Of a stretch of 64,000 nt of DNA, positions 43,990 through 55,566 are shown piece by piece. Location: assembly GCF_014529535.1 (NCBI RefSeq), contig NW_023503409.1:434390-498389 (forward strand). The letters run 5' to 3'. The position numbers and the translations under genes were made by a program. The stretch's first letter is position 1. Each line of letters opens with the position of its first letter. The stretch is from Bradysia coprophila. Taxonomy: Eukaryota > Arthropoda > Insecta > Diptera > Sciaridae. The notes below the pieces were generated by a model. That model was not told where the DNA came from and ran no database searches. It worked only from the letters and a program-made list of their open reading frames with translations.

Positions 43990-44427
43990 CACTAAAAAGA
44001 GTAAAAGTGACGCAAGTCCCTGGTCATACTTCCAAAACAACTGATATCGCTGTAGGTGACGCATTCTGCGCTTGTACGCAAAAATTGTCAAAGCAAAAAT
44101 TAGGCCAAAAAAATTCTAGAAGAAAAATTTTACCAACAAATTTTTGCGTCACAAAGTGACAGATGATTCGGCTACTTTTCATTTGTACATTCTTTCAGGA
44201 CATCATTTTCCCTATTTTAACAATTTTCTTAATAGTACTTTCCTTAACATCTGCCACTTGTGACGCAAAATTTTTTTGGTAAAATTTTTCTTCTAGATCT
44301 AGAATTTCTTTGGCCTAATTTTTGCTTTGACAATTTTTGCGTACAAGCGCAGAATGCGTCACCTACAGCGATATCAGTTGTTTTGAAAGTATACCCAGGG
44401 ACTTGCGTCACTTTTACTCTTTTAGTG
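43990..44427. repeat. About 440 bp foldback with GTGACGCAAGTCCC ends
   Basis: The left arm (cactaaaaagagtaaaagtgacgcaagtccctgg...aactgatatcgctgtaggtgacgcattctgcgcttgtacg) is matched by its reverse complement over well over 100 bp. Outside it a second partial copy of the end (actcaaagagtaaaag) lies at 43971-43988. The same end sequences bound the larger unit at 48594-49768. Confidence 0.75.
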
Positions 44428-45022
44428 TGTTTGACTGATATCAGTTATTTTGGAAGTTTGGTTTGATTTTATATTATGTTATTTGGTAGCAATTTATATC
44501 CTCAATATCTTCCATCCGAAAACGCGAAAACTGAGAAATTTCGCGAGCTCACTTTTTACCAAAAAGCAATAACCGTTGCACACTTTATTAATTACAAAAG
44601 TACTCATACCTAAAAAAATTAATCCATAAAAATCTCGATGATTGTCTCATTTTCCTTTAAAATTCTTTTCATAAAAAAATTTAAAAAAATTTGAAAAATT
44701 TGAAAATTTTGAAAAAAAAATTACAAAGTTTAAAACAAATTTTGAAATTTTTGAAAAAATTTTGAAAAATTTAAAAAATGCAGGAAAAAAATTTAAGTTG
44801 AGCAGAGTTTACCAAAAGCGAACAAATTTGTTCTACCATACACATCCACACACACACACTTAAAGGTGTTCTTATATGGGGCTTATATGGGAACTTCGAG
44901 GAGCCCTAGCTCCCAAACGAGGCCAGTTCCATCCAATTTTTTTTTCTACTTCCAAAATTTCAAGAAATTCTAAAGAAAGCTTTAGAAGATAGTAAACATG
45001 GACGGACGGAACCACAGTTTAA

Positions 45023-45253
45023 AGTAAAATCGAAGCATTATTATTTGATCGATTCTTTCTATTCATTTCGAAAATATTACAGTATAAAAGCTTACACATA
45101 CGCATTAGCGCGGTGGACCTGCGGGTAAACCGTTCAAATGCACATGTCTAAGCTTTTATACTGTAATGTTTTCGAAATGATTTCTTTGAAAACTACAATT
45201 ATTTAAAAATGAATTAAATGAATAGAATCGATCAAATTATAATGCTACGATTT
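45023..45253. repeat. Foldback just downstream of the ionotropic receptor stop
   Basis: Arms with ttcgaaaatattacagtataaaagctt and its reverse complement, extended by the more diverged pair gatcgattctttctattcat and atgaatagaatcgatc. An insertion of about 45 bp offsets the outer part of the right arm. The unit ends about 50 bp from the receptor's stop codon. Confidence 0.65.
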
Positions 45254-45300
45254 TGCTGAAATTGACCAAAAATGTATAGAAATGGGGCTTCTTGGAAGAT

Positions 45301-47354
45301 TTATTGCGTGGCCAAATTATAATGCATCCGAAGTGTCTGCTTCAATTTTGTGATTTGTGACTGAATTTTGTTACAAATTAATTCGCAAATGAACACAAAT
45401 ATACTGGCAAGCCATCCACACCAAACAATAGTCATCATACCAAAATCACTATCTGATTGGTCACTACTATTGAATTGACGACCAAGGTTTAATTTCGTTA
45501 TCCTTTTGATTTCGTCTTCATCTACTTCTTTAAGCCACTTTCTGATTAATCCGGCACTTGCCAAACGGTGACTGACCATGTTTATTGCCTCGATGTATGG
45601 AAAATCTGAGTCTACATCAAACGTTAGGAAGTATGGACACAAAACCGTGTCTATCAAATAGTATGCTTTCAAGTTTAAACGTTTCTGTGCAGTCAACACA
45701 TACCGTGCAGAGTAGTCTAACGTAGAATATGCTACAGAATCGTTGAATTCATTCAAATTTTTAAAATATATATCCATGTTTGTCCGTTGTATTTTTTCGT
45801 TCCAGCCAGAATGCCTTGTTAGATTTTCTAGCAATTCAATTGTTTCATTTGCCCAGGTTATTTCACGAGCCGAGATCCGTACTCGGGATTCGAATAGTTC
45901 GTTGATTGTTTTGATTTGACCTTCATAAATTGGCAAAGTAAGATAACTCTTAAAGACGGACAAAATGCCGTTTGCCACAATTAACCCGGTGAAAGTTAAA
46001 GGTACAACGATATAAACATCGGCACGATAAAGTCGTCCATAATTGATGGCTGTGTTGTCATTTACTAAGAGATTTATAACGTCGACAAAACATTGTAAAA
46101 GTGAAATTTTGTTGGTATGCAAATAACCAGAGACCGTTAATAGAAGCGATGCTGCCACGGTCACAAGTAAAGTGTAAGCGAATAGAACTGTCCACGTTGT
46201 ATTCTGTAAATAGGTGATGAAGCTTGCATATGGTCGAGCATGAGGCACTAACAACACAAGCCGTGTGACAGCAAATGGACCCAATTTTGGATCTCCGGCG
46301 AAATCTCCGTTTAAGTTAATTGTAAATTGGGTAACATCTACATTTAAAGAGCTAAAAAATTTAACCCGTGATTTGATGTAAGCCGCTTCATCTATGTATG
46401 TCATCGAAATTGATGCATTGAACACGCGAACGATATTCTGCCAAAAGTTAAATTGAAATTTGTTGGGTTCATAATTCTTAAATTGTGAGTCATACTGTTG
46501 CAAAATTCGAAGCGGATGCTCGTGATAATTCGGTATTTCATCTGGGAAATAATTCTGAAGTGATTCACTTCCAGTCAAATTAAGCAAAACCGTTGCGTCA
46601 AATCAACGCACTGCTCCTAGCATGAACATAAGAAATATTTGGAGGCTGATGAAGTCACAGTAGGCACTGCGTTTCTTTCGTGAAGATAGGTGACTTGTTT
46701 TAGTTGTGTGAGTTCAAACACACAATACAATCAATCTTAAGCGGTAGCTCTCATCACAAAAGCCTCCAAATTCGACGTTTGTCAAAGTAGTGTTCATGCT
46801 AGGAGCAGTGCGTTGTCAAATGGATCGAAACGAAATACGGTAAATGACGACCCAGTAGCGTCCTCCGCAACGTTCAAGTAAAATGCACAAAAAATGTTCA
46901 GAATCCGGTTGCTCCGACTCCATTGAAACAATTGCAATACGGTCTCCATTGCGGTGATGTTGTGTACGAAAAATGCACCAATTTTCACATTGGGGTTGAG
47001 CTGTCGAATTGAGATCACTTGATCCAGCATTTGTGTGTCATTTCCAAATTTAAAACACTCGGCAGCGACAACAATTAAAAATGGGGTTTTGCTGGTCTGC
47101 ACATTTTCCATCTGCATGCGTTGCGTACCGTTACGATCGACAATATAAACTGTTTGAGGTGAAATGGACCCATCGCTCCTATCCATTGCAAGAATGTGTT
47201 GGTTGTGTTCGTTCAAAGAGTCCAGAAGAAAGATGTTGTGATCGAAGCAGAAATATTCATTCAATCGTTTGATTAGATTCACTTCCAGATTTTGCCGGAT
47301 CCAAACTGTTGCCGAAAGTAGCTTGAAGAGTGTAGCAATTATCACGTACTTCAT
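45301..47354 (-). pseudogene. Divergent ionotropic receptor (IR) interrupted by a MITE
   Basis: Two frames on the minus strand, 47354-46822 and 46603-45301, are parts of one gene. IRs are insect chemosensory cation channels derived from glutamate receptors. The first part opens with a signal-like MKYVIIATLFKLLSATVW and covers the extracellular N-terminal domain. The second carries the ligand-binding lobe S1, three membrane helices (TVLFAYTLLVTVAASLLLTV, the pore region, YIVVPLTFTGLIVANGIL), S2 and a last helix (IVWCGWLASIFVFICELI). Removing the 212 bp element and one 6 bp duplication joins them in frame as 611 codons plus stop, a normal IR length. The insert is not a multiple of 3 with its TSD and contains stops, so the allele is probably non-functional unless the insert is spliced out. 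The other coding sequence looks intact, which suggests a recent event. Confidence 0.88.
46604..46815. mobile_element. 212 bp MITE inserted in ionotropic receptor coding sequence
   Basis: Perfect 24 bp TIRs (caacgcactgctcctagcatgaac and its reverse complement) are flanked by the direct repeat tcaaat at 46598-46603 and 46816-46821. Subterminal similarity continues inward (tttggaggct on both sides). There is no ORF. The outer CAACGCAC and the 6-7 bp duplication link it to the element at 13873-14008. Confidence 0.92.
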
Positions 47355-48593
47355 GTTATTGAACAGAGTGTTTAACAAATACTTTCGAATGCCTTTGAAC
47401 TAATGAGCAACTGAAATGTTATGGTTTTGTTACGTTTTGATTTTGGATATAAAATTATTTTGGACAGATGGTTATCTAATATAGCCCTGCTGCTACCAAT
47501 TATCCCCAATTACTGACGTAATTGTCAACCGAATTTATTTTTCATTAGTTGTTCCATATTTCATTAACTGATTGATGCAATATAAACCATATTGATTAGG
47601 TTTATACAATCAAAGTTACACCTACGAAGTTTTACTTTACTAAATGGTTCAAACAGTGTTTTATAAATTATTTACAGCTGGTGCAAATAGTTTAATTTGA
47701 ATTTGTAATTATTTTTCATTTTCATCCGCCGTAGCTAAAGAGTTCATTTAGGGTTTAATTCGGGAAATATCTACAAAGTCGATGTAAAATTTAAAAAAAT
47801 GTTTAAGACTGTTAGTTGGACGAATTGATCTTGTAAATAATGCGAATAAATTTTACGTTAATTTAATAAGAAGAAACGTGTATAATTGGGCAACAAGTAC
47901 ACAATTCCAAAGCAACTTGCTTTAAGCAAGTACACAGCAACTATTCCGATATCGACGATTCCCGTAAGACTTACGACTAGTCTTACGACTTGTGGATAGT
48001 TTTAAAATATTCTTCCAGAGTTATGAGAAAATTTGAGTAAAGAATTCTGCAAAGATATCAATCAAAAGGAGTTCCGAGTCAGTAGATTCTCGATAATTAT
48101 AACTGGAATACGCGAATTATTTTTATGTGACAGTTTTTATGTGACGCTCTGTGTAAATTAAATTCTAGTTTTATTGTTTAAACCAGGTCCTATTTCCGAG
48201 AAAATAAGTCTTCCAGACTTATAATATTCAGGTGGGGATATTTTCAGTGATTCCAAACGTCCTGTTAAATGACGCAACAATTGATCTACACAGGATTCAC
48301 TCCAACATTTCGATGCAAGTGATCGTACATACATGCAATACATGCATAGCGTTGAAGCAGACGACGTTAACGTTGAGTTAATGAATAATAGAACAAGCCG
48401 ATATTGGTCCTATTGAAAAACTAATAACCTTGCCAGACTCCTGAGATCACAAGTTACACACTGGCATTTTGTTTGATCGAAATCCATCGCGTAAATTTCA
48501 TTTTTCTACATGTGGCTGTTGTCAAACACGTGCGACTTATACTCGATATACGGAATATACGAAGATATCATGCACGCACGTTAGTGAGCGGGC

Positions 48594-49768
48594 GTGACGC
48601 AAGTCCACTACCAAAAATGTTTTACAAAAAAAATTTTGAGGACGGCGGAGCATATTTACTGCAACTTTTTGACTTCTTCCCCTTGGCTCCAATGGCCCCA
48701 AACTAACATATCTAATCTAAGGACTCCATACGAGTTCAACGAGCTATCATACGTTACTGAAGCTTCAAAATTGGCCAAGATATTGAACTTCGAAATATTG
48801 ATGATTGTATGAAAATAAGCAAAAACTTCGTATTTTTAGATAACTCAAATTGGCTACGTTAGTTAGTTAGTTAGTTCCTATGAAAAAGGACGATTTCGTA
48901 ACTCCTAAACGTTTCTTACGATTTTCCTGAAATTTTGGTTATAGCTCAATCTCGGGCCCTAGATTAAAATAAGATTTAAAAAAATATGGGGGTATGCAAG
49001 CGTTTTTGGGAGCTAGGACTCCCGGAAGTTTCCATACAATGCCATATAACGGTAATGAGGAATCTCGCGCTGGCGTCACTCACAATGACTCGTAAAGTGA
49101 CATTCTCCTTATACAATATGGCATTTTGTGTATCATTGTGAATCACTCCGGCGCGAGATTCCTAGCAGCCCATATAACAGCGTGTTTGTGTGTGTGTCAG
49201 AAGATTTTTTTTTTTCAGCTAGTAATTATGAATTATGATTGGTAAATGTTGGGAATGGTGTTTTGATGGATTTGGGTTATTTTCGTCGTGAGTGATGTGT
49301 TCCAAGGTTGGTTCCTAAATTTTGAGATGAGAGGTGATTCCTCTGGCACTTCCTAACTTCCATCTGATTTTTTGATGGATTTGTGTTGTTTTCGATATAA
49401 GTGAGGTGTTCCGAGGTTGGTTCCTAAATTTTAGGATGACAAATGATTCCTCTGGCACTTCTTAACTTCCACCGGATTTTTTGATGGATGAACAAAAAAT
49501 TGACCCAAAAAATTTAAGAAAGAAAATTTTAGAAAAAATTGCGTCACATGTGGCAGATGATTCAGGACATATTTTTCCCTATTTTAACTATTTTCCTAAC
49601 ATTAGTTTCCACAACATCTGCCACTTGTGACGCATTTTTTGCTAAAAGTTTCTTTCTTAAATTTTTTTGGTCAATTATTTGTTGATAAAACTTTTGCGTT
49701 GAGGCGCAGAAAGCGTCACCCTCAGCGATATCAGTTATTTTGTAAGTAGAAACAGGGACTTGCGTCAC
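48594..49768. repeat. About 1.2 kb composite repeat with GTGACGCAAGTCC ends
   Basis: It starts with gtgacgcaagtcc and ends with gggacttgcgtcac. The right part (gcgtcacatgtggcagatgattcaggacat...gcgatatcagttattttg) is a diverged copy of the foldback at 43990-44427. A direct repeat of roughly 120 bp occurs twice at about 49255-49365 and 49373-49485 (gttccaaggttggttcctaaatttt; tcctctggcacttc). Part of the interior (gggagctaggactccc) also resembles ctagctccc at about 44909. Confidence 0.6.
49051..49169. mobile_element. 119 bp MULE-like MITE nested in the composite repeat, 9 bp TSD
   Basis: TIRs of about 38 bp (ggtaatgaggaatctcgcgctgg...ctcacaatga against gctgctaggaatctcgcgccgg...ttcacaatga) are flanked by the perfect 9 bp direct repeat ccatataac (49042-49050 and 49170-49178). 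Long TIRs with a 9 bp duplication are typical of Mutator-like elements. Confidence 0.8.
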
Positions 49769-51455
49769 ACTTTCACCCTTTAGGGTTTTTGGGGGATACT
49801 CGTTATACTAGATATACTCAGAATATACGCGATATACTCAGTATAAATAAAATGAACGGAATTCTCCTAACATATATGATTCGGTTAAGAGTCAACATGA
49901 GTCACGTGATTCGTGACATCACTTTTGTCATACATTGACGATAAAAATTCGCATATTTTGTTTATACGATAGCGAAAGAAGTAATGATACTTGAGTCGTT
50001 AAACAAAAATCCATTTAAAAGAAAACAGTACATCAACAAAATTGTAGAGATTTTTTTTCACATACTTACGTGTCTACAGTTTCAAGCCCATCAGCTCATT
50101 TCTATCTCAGATTTTTTTTGAATTAGAGAACACCACAACACAAAAAGAATGTTAAAAGCCGTGCACTATTGTAAATTCTTTTTGTGAACGAAGAGTCTGT
50201 CCAAGAGTTTTGTCGCATATAATATACGATTCATGATCATTTAATGTTAATTTACTCGCCGTTTCTCTTTGGTCGTGTGATGTTCGATTGAAAAGTTCAT
50301 TATATTTTGATCTAATTTTATCACATTTACTGAATTGTTTTGATACGATAGTTAACCGACCGTTGTGAGTTAAGTCAGTAATTGAGTTTTTAGTCACGTG
50401 AAATTTGGAAAGGATGTGTATGTAGGAGCTTTTAAATAGAGTTTTAATTTCAAATAAGTAAGTAAATAGTGTGAAGACAACCATCGATCGAAGTTTCAAG
50501 CATTGATTTTAAATCTTACTTTACTTATTCATTCATTTGGAAGAATTTGTTTGCTTTTTAAATATTACTGCCTATAGCTTGTGTGTACAATAATAACATA
50601 TGTTCCAACAGAGACAACTAAATACGAATATAATCGTACTTCAGTACAGTGCTACTTGAAATCATTTAAATTAGCATACAATGTGCACAAATTCTGTGTT
50701 GTTAATTCAACCATTGAAGGAGAAGCGAAAGTCGTAAATCGTCAATTGTCCTCTTTATATGCGGGTTTGAAAGTTAAATCGGTGAACTCTACATTATAGC
50801 GTGTAGTAATTGTGGTAATTTTCATCAATGGAAATGTACATTTACAAACACAAATCACATCGTAATTTCCACGATCAAAAGTGTTTCTCACCAAGCTTAA
50901 ATTTTTCTTTTAATAGAAGATGCAATCTATGAATTCAATTTTTCTCCTTTTTTAATTTAAAATCCTCAAATTGAGTTTTCTTTAAAATCTCACGAACGCT
51001 AAATAAACACAGGGAGAGGTGTGTTTTACCTATAGATGCGATCATATTTACTGTAAATTTTTTTTTAATCAAAATGATATTATGAAGTTATAAGATGAAA
51101 TTTTAGACACTCTTCTGAAATGTGAAAACATGGTTGCAACGGCATCGGTTTTGCTATTTTTATTTTCATCTCTTGACTGTTGTAGGATGTGATGCACACT
51201 ACGCATAAATAAATAAATCTATTCATATCGGCAGTGTTGCAGTTACACAATTTGTGCTATAATATAGCACTGCTATATACATGTTCCTAAGCGCGAAATG
51301 TAAAATTTAAAGTTTTTTCCGGATATACGAACAATGAAATGCAATATCGCCGGCCGGGTATATCTAAACTGCCGGCTTTGTATATTTGAAAGTGTTTGAA
51401 CTAAGGTAGTTTTTTGTCAGACTAAATAGAATTTATGTTGCAGTAGAAAGATGTA

Positions 51456-54400
51456 ATGCCCACCGCTTCATATGTATACCAAAATTCAATAAAGTCCTAC
51501 AGTAAATCCTCGGAAGCATCATTATATCTCTTACTTTGCAGGCTTAAGATGAGCTCATCGAAAGTTCTGCAACGATTCGTCCCAGGAGTTAGATGGGCCA
51601 GAAACTATTCATATGAATATGCAATATCAGATGCAATAGCTGGTATAACAGTTGGGTTAACTGTACTTCCGCAGGCATTAGCGTATGCGACTCTAGCTGG
51701 ATTACAGCCACAATATGGTTTATATTCGGCGTTTGTTGGTTGCATTGTGTACGCTTTTTTCGGTGGATGTGCTGACTTGACCATTGGGCCGACTGCACTA
51801 CTAGCACTTATGACTGGACGACATACCGAACTGGGAGGCGAATCTGGTCCACATTTAGCAATTCTATTGTGTTTTTTGGCAGGTGTCGTTGAGATGCTAA
51901 TGGCATTTTTGAAGTTAGGTTTGTAGAACAAAAATGTTGTAATAAGTCAAAACGTATGTTATGTTCGGTATACTTAATATAGTGCATGCAAGTTTACCAT
52001 CGCATCCAGCTCATTTAGTCAATATCTCTTTGATTACAATAATGCTGATTGAATGATTGAATTTGGTGTTTTATCATTTTACCTATGCATTGACCACTTC
52101 TTAATTGTTTTCTTTACTTTGTTTGTGCGGAAGTGATTTTTTCGCAAAGTTATTATGCTAAATATTTCTTAACTTTGGACTTAAACTTAAAAGAGACAAA
52201 ATAAGAAAATAAACAATCAAACTATATACCCGAGCTAACACGATCAACTTTGTTAAATACCGCACGTAAAATGAACATGTTTAAAATTTAATACCATTCG
52301 TGTATTGGTAAGATGCCAATACCCTCTCTAGCAAACAAACTTCGTTTTGACGCTGTCCAAATATGACCTTATTCATTTGTTCCACGGCAGAGTAAAATAA
52401 ACCGCTTGGTCTCATCATACACTGTTGACTAACTTTTAACTTTGTATGTAAAATGCAAAGACTGCGTTGTAGTTTTACAACCTTAAATGTAGTTAGGTTA
52501 CTAGAGAGGGTATTGACATTGTTGATACATGAATCTTAGTATAAAAGATGACTCTGAGGAAAATCGAATATCGTGTTTTTTATGTCTTTTTTAATCAAGT
52601 GAAAGTCAGAATTGTAACCAGAAAATAATATTTTTGTAGGTGCACTGGTTGATTTAATTTCTTTGCCAGTCAGTGTGGGATTCACAAGTGCTACGGCTGT
52701 AATCATAGCATCATCACAGTTAAAGGTTTTTACATAAGTTAATGAGTAAATTTACTACGTATTTCAGTTATTTAAGATCTAGTTTATAGGGACTTTTAGG
52801 AATCCAGGGTAATTCAGCAACGGATTTCATAAGTACGATTGGGTCATTCTTTGGAAATCTACAAAACACTCGACTAGGTGATGCAGTACTCGGAATCAGC
52901 TCCGTAATTATTCTTCTATTACTTCGAAAACTAAAGGACATTAAAGTTCCGGCTAATGCGAAGAAAAAAAGACGAATTTTTCACTCTGCGTTATGGTTGA
53001 TTGCTACAGCTCGGAATGCTTTGATTGTATTAGTGGCTAGTGTTATTGCATTTCAATGTGAACGTTCAGGAACATCTCCCTTTATTTTAACCGGCACTGT
53101 TCGGAGTGGAATTCCTGATTTTGCATTTCCACGATGGCAAACGACTGTATTAAGTGCAAATGGAACTATGGTCGATATGAATTTAGGAGGGATGGTTAGG
53201 CAATTGAAAGACGAAATATTGTGAAAACATTTCTCATTTGTTCAATTTACATAGATAAGTGAATTGGGATCATCAGTCTTATTAGTTCCGGTTATAGCTG
53301 TACTGGGCAATGTAGCGATTTCAAAAGCATTTGGTGGTAGTGGTATTGATGCAACACAAGAACTGGTTGCTCTTTCTCTGGCTAATGTTTTTGGATCTTT
53401 TGTTTCATCTATACCAGTTACAGGCTCTTTCTCTAGATCTGCAGTCAATCACGCCAGCGGTGTCAAAACACCTTACGGTGGTCTGTACACAAGTAAGTAT
53501 AATCGAATTAGTAGATTTTGGAGACTTAGCCCATTCAACACTAAATCTAAAGCAACTAAAACAATTTAATCGAATATTTTTATCAGTAATAGTGACTGAA
53601 ATAATCTAGAATAATCTAAAACAATTTAATTAAAGGTGCGCTGGTACTACTGGCACTGGGAATTTTAACCCCATACTTCCGATATATTCCGAAAGCAGCC
53701 TTGAGTGCTGTTATAATTTCGGCGGTAATGTTTATGATTGAATATGAAGTCGTGAAACCGTTGTGGCGATGTAACAAACGAGAACTTCTAACTGGATCGG
53801 TCACATTCATCCTCAGTTTAATTGTTGGGGTGGAATTCGGTTTATTAGCTGGAGTTCTCACAGACGTTGCCTTTGTCGTTCAGAGAGCTGCTAGACCCGG
53901 TCTATCGATTAATAAGACAAATGTAAGATTCTATCGAAAGCTCTAACATTTTAAGCAGAATTTCGTTTTTGTAGACTGTTTCCAACATCCAATATGTATT
54001 GGTTAGGCCGAAGCATAGCTTACTCTATTTTCCGGCCGTTGAATGGGTCCGTAATGGCATATCGAATGCTGTTAAACAACATGGCAATTTACCAATGGTA
54101 TTGGATTGCCGCAATTTGAACGGTAGATAATTCAAAGGAATTGTTCGAAAGCAAATTGAAATCGATTTTTTCTCTCTTTGCTTAGAATTTGATTATACTG
54201 TGGTACGGGGCTTAGAAGCATTATACAAGGAACTTGGATCAATGAAAGTTCCACTAATTTTATTAGGAACTCAAGAGGCTGTGAAGAACATACTGACAGG
54301 AGCCACTAATGTCAACATTCCCGATGTTTCCAATGAACATGAATTGGATGAACTTTTGCAAGGTTGGATTGTAGTTTGCCAATGAATACACAAATAATTG

Positions 54401-54500
54401 AAATTTATTTATGACAGAAATGTCATCAGACGGCATTAAGGATCTAAAGGAAGTGCTGACTCCGCTTATAAAGTGCAAGAATCAAAATCCACTGGTATAA
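51456..54500 (+). CDS. SLC26 sulfate/anion transporter (SLC26A11-like), 635 aa, 8 exons
   Basis: Exons: 51456-51918, 52640-52725, 52790-53220, 53260-53492, 53636-53922, 53975-54122, 54186-54362 and 54418-54500. They give 636 codons with consistent phases. The protein is a multi-pass membrane exchanger for sulfate, chloride and related anions. The SLC26 signature is in exon 1 (DAIAGITVGLTVLPQALAYATLAGLQPQYGLYSA, split here by eye into TM1-TM2), followed by TIGPTALLALMTG. Exons 4-5 carry SIPVTGSFSRSAVN and the last helices. A cytoplasmic STAS domain occupies about residues 490-620 (VRPKHSLLYFPAVEWVRNGI, VLDCRNLNEFDYTVVRGLEAL). An internal ATG at 51549 would give 604 aa and also fits the family. 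Exon 4 uses the acceptor gataag at 53259, because the upstream atag would put a stop in frame. It best resembles SLC26A11. The exact orthologue was not determined. Confidence 0.93.
52317..52515. mobile_element. 199 bp MITE in SLC26 intron 1, related to 32590-32990
   Basis: Ends caataccctctctagcaaac and gttactagagagggtattg are inverted repeats. The left subterminal sequence (aaacttcgttttgacgctgtc) matches the right subterminal sequence of the MITE in Csp intron 1. A clear TSD was not read. Confidence 0.7.
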
Positions 54501-54650
54501 AACTGATGACATTGTTCAATAAGTTATGGTTTCCATTGCTCATTTGAAGATAATAATGATCGGTGTGGTATTGGTATAATTAGATCGAATTTATTTAAAA
54601 TTTGTACTCAGTCTTATAAATAAAAAGTTCACGTTTTTATACGGATATTA

Positions 54651-54778
54651 ACTGCTCGTACACATAGCGACGCGAAAGAGGCCTAATCCAAATTTTTCTT
54701 TTGTATTCCAGTCAAACTTGGCTGGAATATAAACAAAATGGATTAGGCCTCTTTCGCATCGCTATGTGTACGAGCAGT
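54651..54778. repeat. 128 bp foldback downstream of the SLC26 gene
   Basis: Arms actgctcgtacacatagcgacgcgaaagaggcctaatcca and its reverse complement (one mismatch over 40 bp) enclose a short inner stem (attccag/ctggaat). It lies just past the AATAAA at about 54618. Confidence 0.75.
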
Positions 54779-54929
54779 AAGTCTTATGTTTGAACTAACT
54801 AACTGTAGGTTCACACAAATGCGAATATTACCTAAGAGGATGTTTGCCTAATATTTCTGTATTTATACTGTCACAGAACACATAAAACGTCAATTTCGCT
54901 TTAGGTGTTTTTAGCATATGCTGTGATTC

Positions 54930-55201
54930 TAACAAAAACCAAGGTAAATATGTGGGCGGAAGTATTACCATTCAGACGCGCGGTATAGCTCATTAGTTCG
55001 ACGCTAGTGACACCTTTTTTTAAAATGGTTGATTTGCCTGTGTTTCACAAAATATTGCGCCTATCACAAGGCAGATGACCTATGTTTCTAAGAACTTTAG
55101 ACTTTTTAAAGAAAGCGAGAGATGGCGTTTGTACCCAACACATTTGATTCGGTTATATGTGGCATTACCTCCGCCCATATATCCACCTTGGCAAAAACAA
55201 C
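54930..55201. repeat. Foldback with ccaaggt..ggcgga arms
   Basis: The left arm (ccaaggtaaatatgtgggcggaagtattacca) pairs imperfectly with the right arm (tggcattacctccgcccatatatccaccttgg). The centre of about 200 bp is unpaired and contains no ORF. Confidence 0.6.
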
Positions 55202-55218
55202 ACTCTTCCTCCTTAATC

Positions 55219-55358
55219 TAGCTACACCAAGCAACGCGAAAGAGAACTAATTTAAAATGTTTCGTTGTTCTCCTCTGCTTTCCTGTAAAGATTCAAGATT
55301 GACAGTATAACAAAAAAAAAATTGAATTAGGTCTATTTCGTGTTACAATGTGAGCTAC
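55219..55358. repeat. Diverged relative of the 54651-54778 foldback
   Basis: Outer tagctac/gagcta and inner gcaacgcgaaagagaactaatt/aattaggtctatttcgtgttac form weak arms. The cgcgaaagag..cctaat core matches the foldback about 450 bp upstream, so this is an older copy. Confidence 0.5.
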
Positions 55359-55566
55359 TTTAGGACTATGATGCTAAACAATACAACACTTTAAACGTTT
55401 ATTCCGCAGCGCTAATATTCAAACTGATACTTACGGCATCTCTCCGTACTTTTCGAAACGTTCTGTCAAGTGGTTAATTTTCGCTCTCGGTTCTCTCCTG
55501 TCATTATCAACACTCAAATTTTCTGTCATAGCCACTATAAAAACAAAATAGATTAAGTCCGATTTA

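Larger units (their letters stand above)
41487..45300. other. Repeat-rich intergenic region without genes
   Basis: About 3.8 kb between Rft1 and the ionotropic receptor. Almost the whole stretch consists of foldbacks and MITE-like units: 41789-41839, about 42063-42165, 43016-43138, 43298-43564, 43990-44427 and 45023-45253. A low-complexity A/T tract built on gaaaaatttgaaaatttt lies at about 44660-44790. ORFs here are short and without domains. Confidence 0.6.
47355..51455. other. Intergenic region between the receptor and the SLC26 gene
   Basis: About 4.1 kb with no supportable gene. The central part, 48594-49768, is a repeat unit with a nested element at 49051-49169. The rest is AT-rich. 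A 110-codon minus-strand frame starting at 50484 has a hydrophobic N-terminus, but nothing else supports it. Confidence 0.45.

Noticed and set aside
46794-46815. Codons ALLLA at the end of the first receptor frame
   Set aside because: They are encoded by the MITE terminus, not by the receptor.
48158-48343. 61-codon minus-strand ORF with a fairly protein-like sequence
   Set aside because: Too short, no recognised family, no exon context.
50152-50484. 110-codon minus-strand ORF with a hydrophobic N-terminus
   Set aside because: It is isolated, with no domain, no splice partners and ordinary AT-rich composition. It may be real but nothing supports it beyond length.
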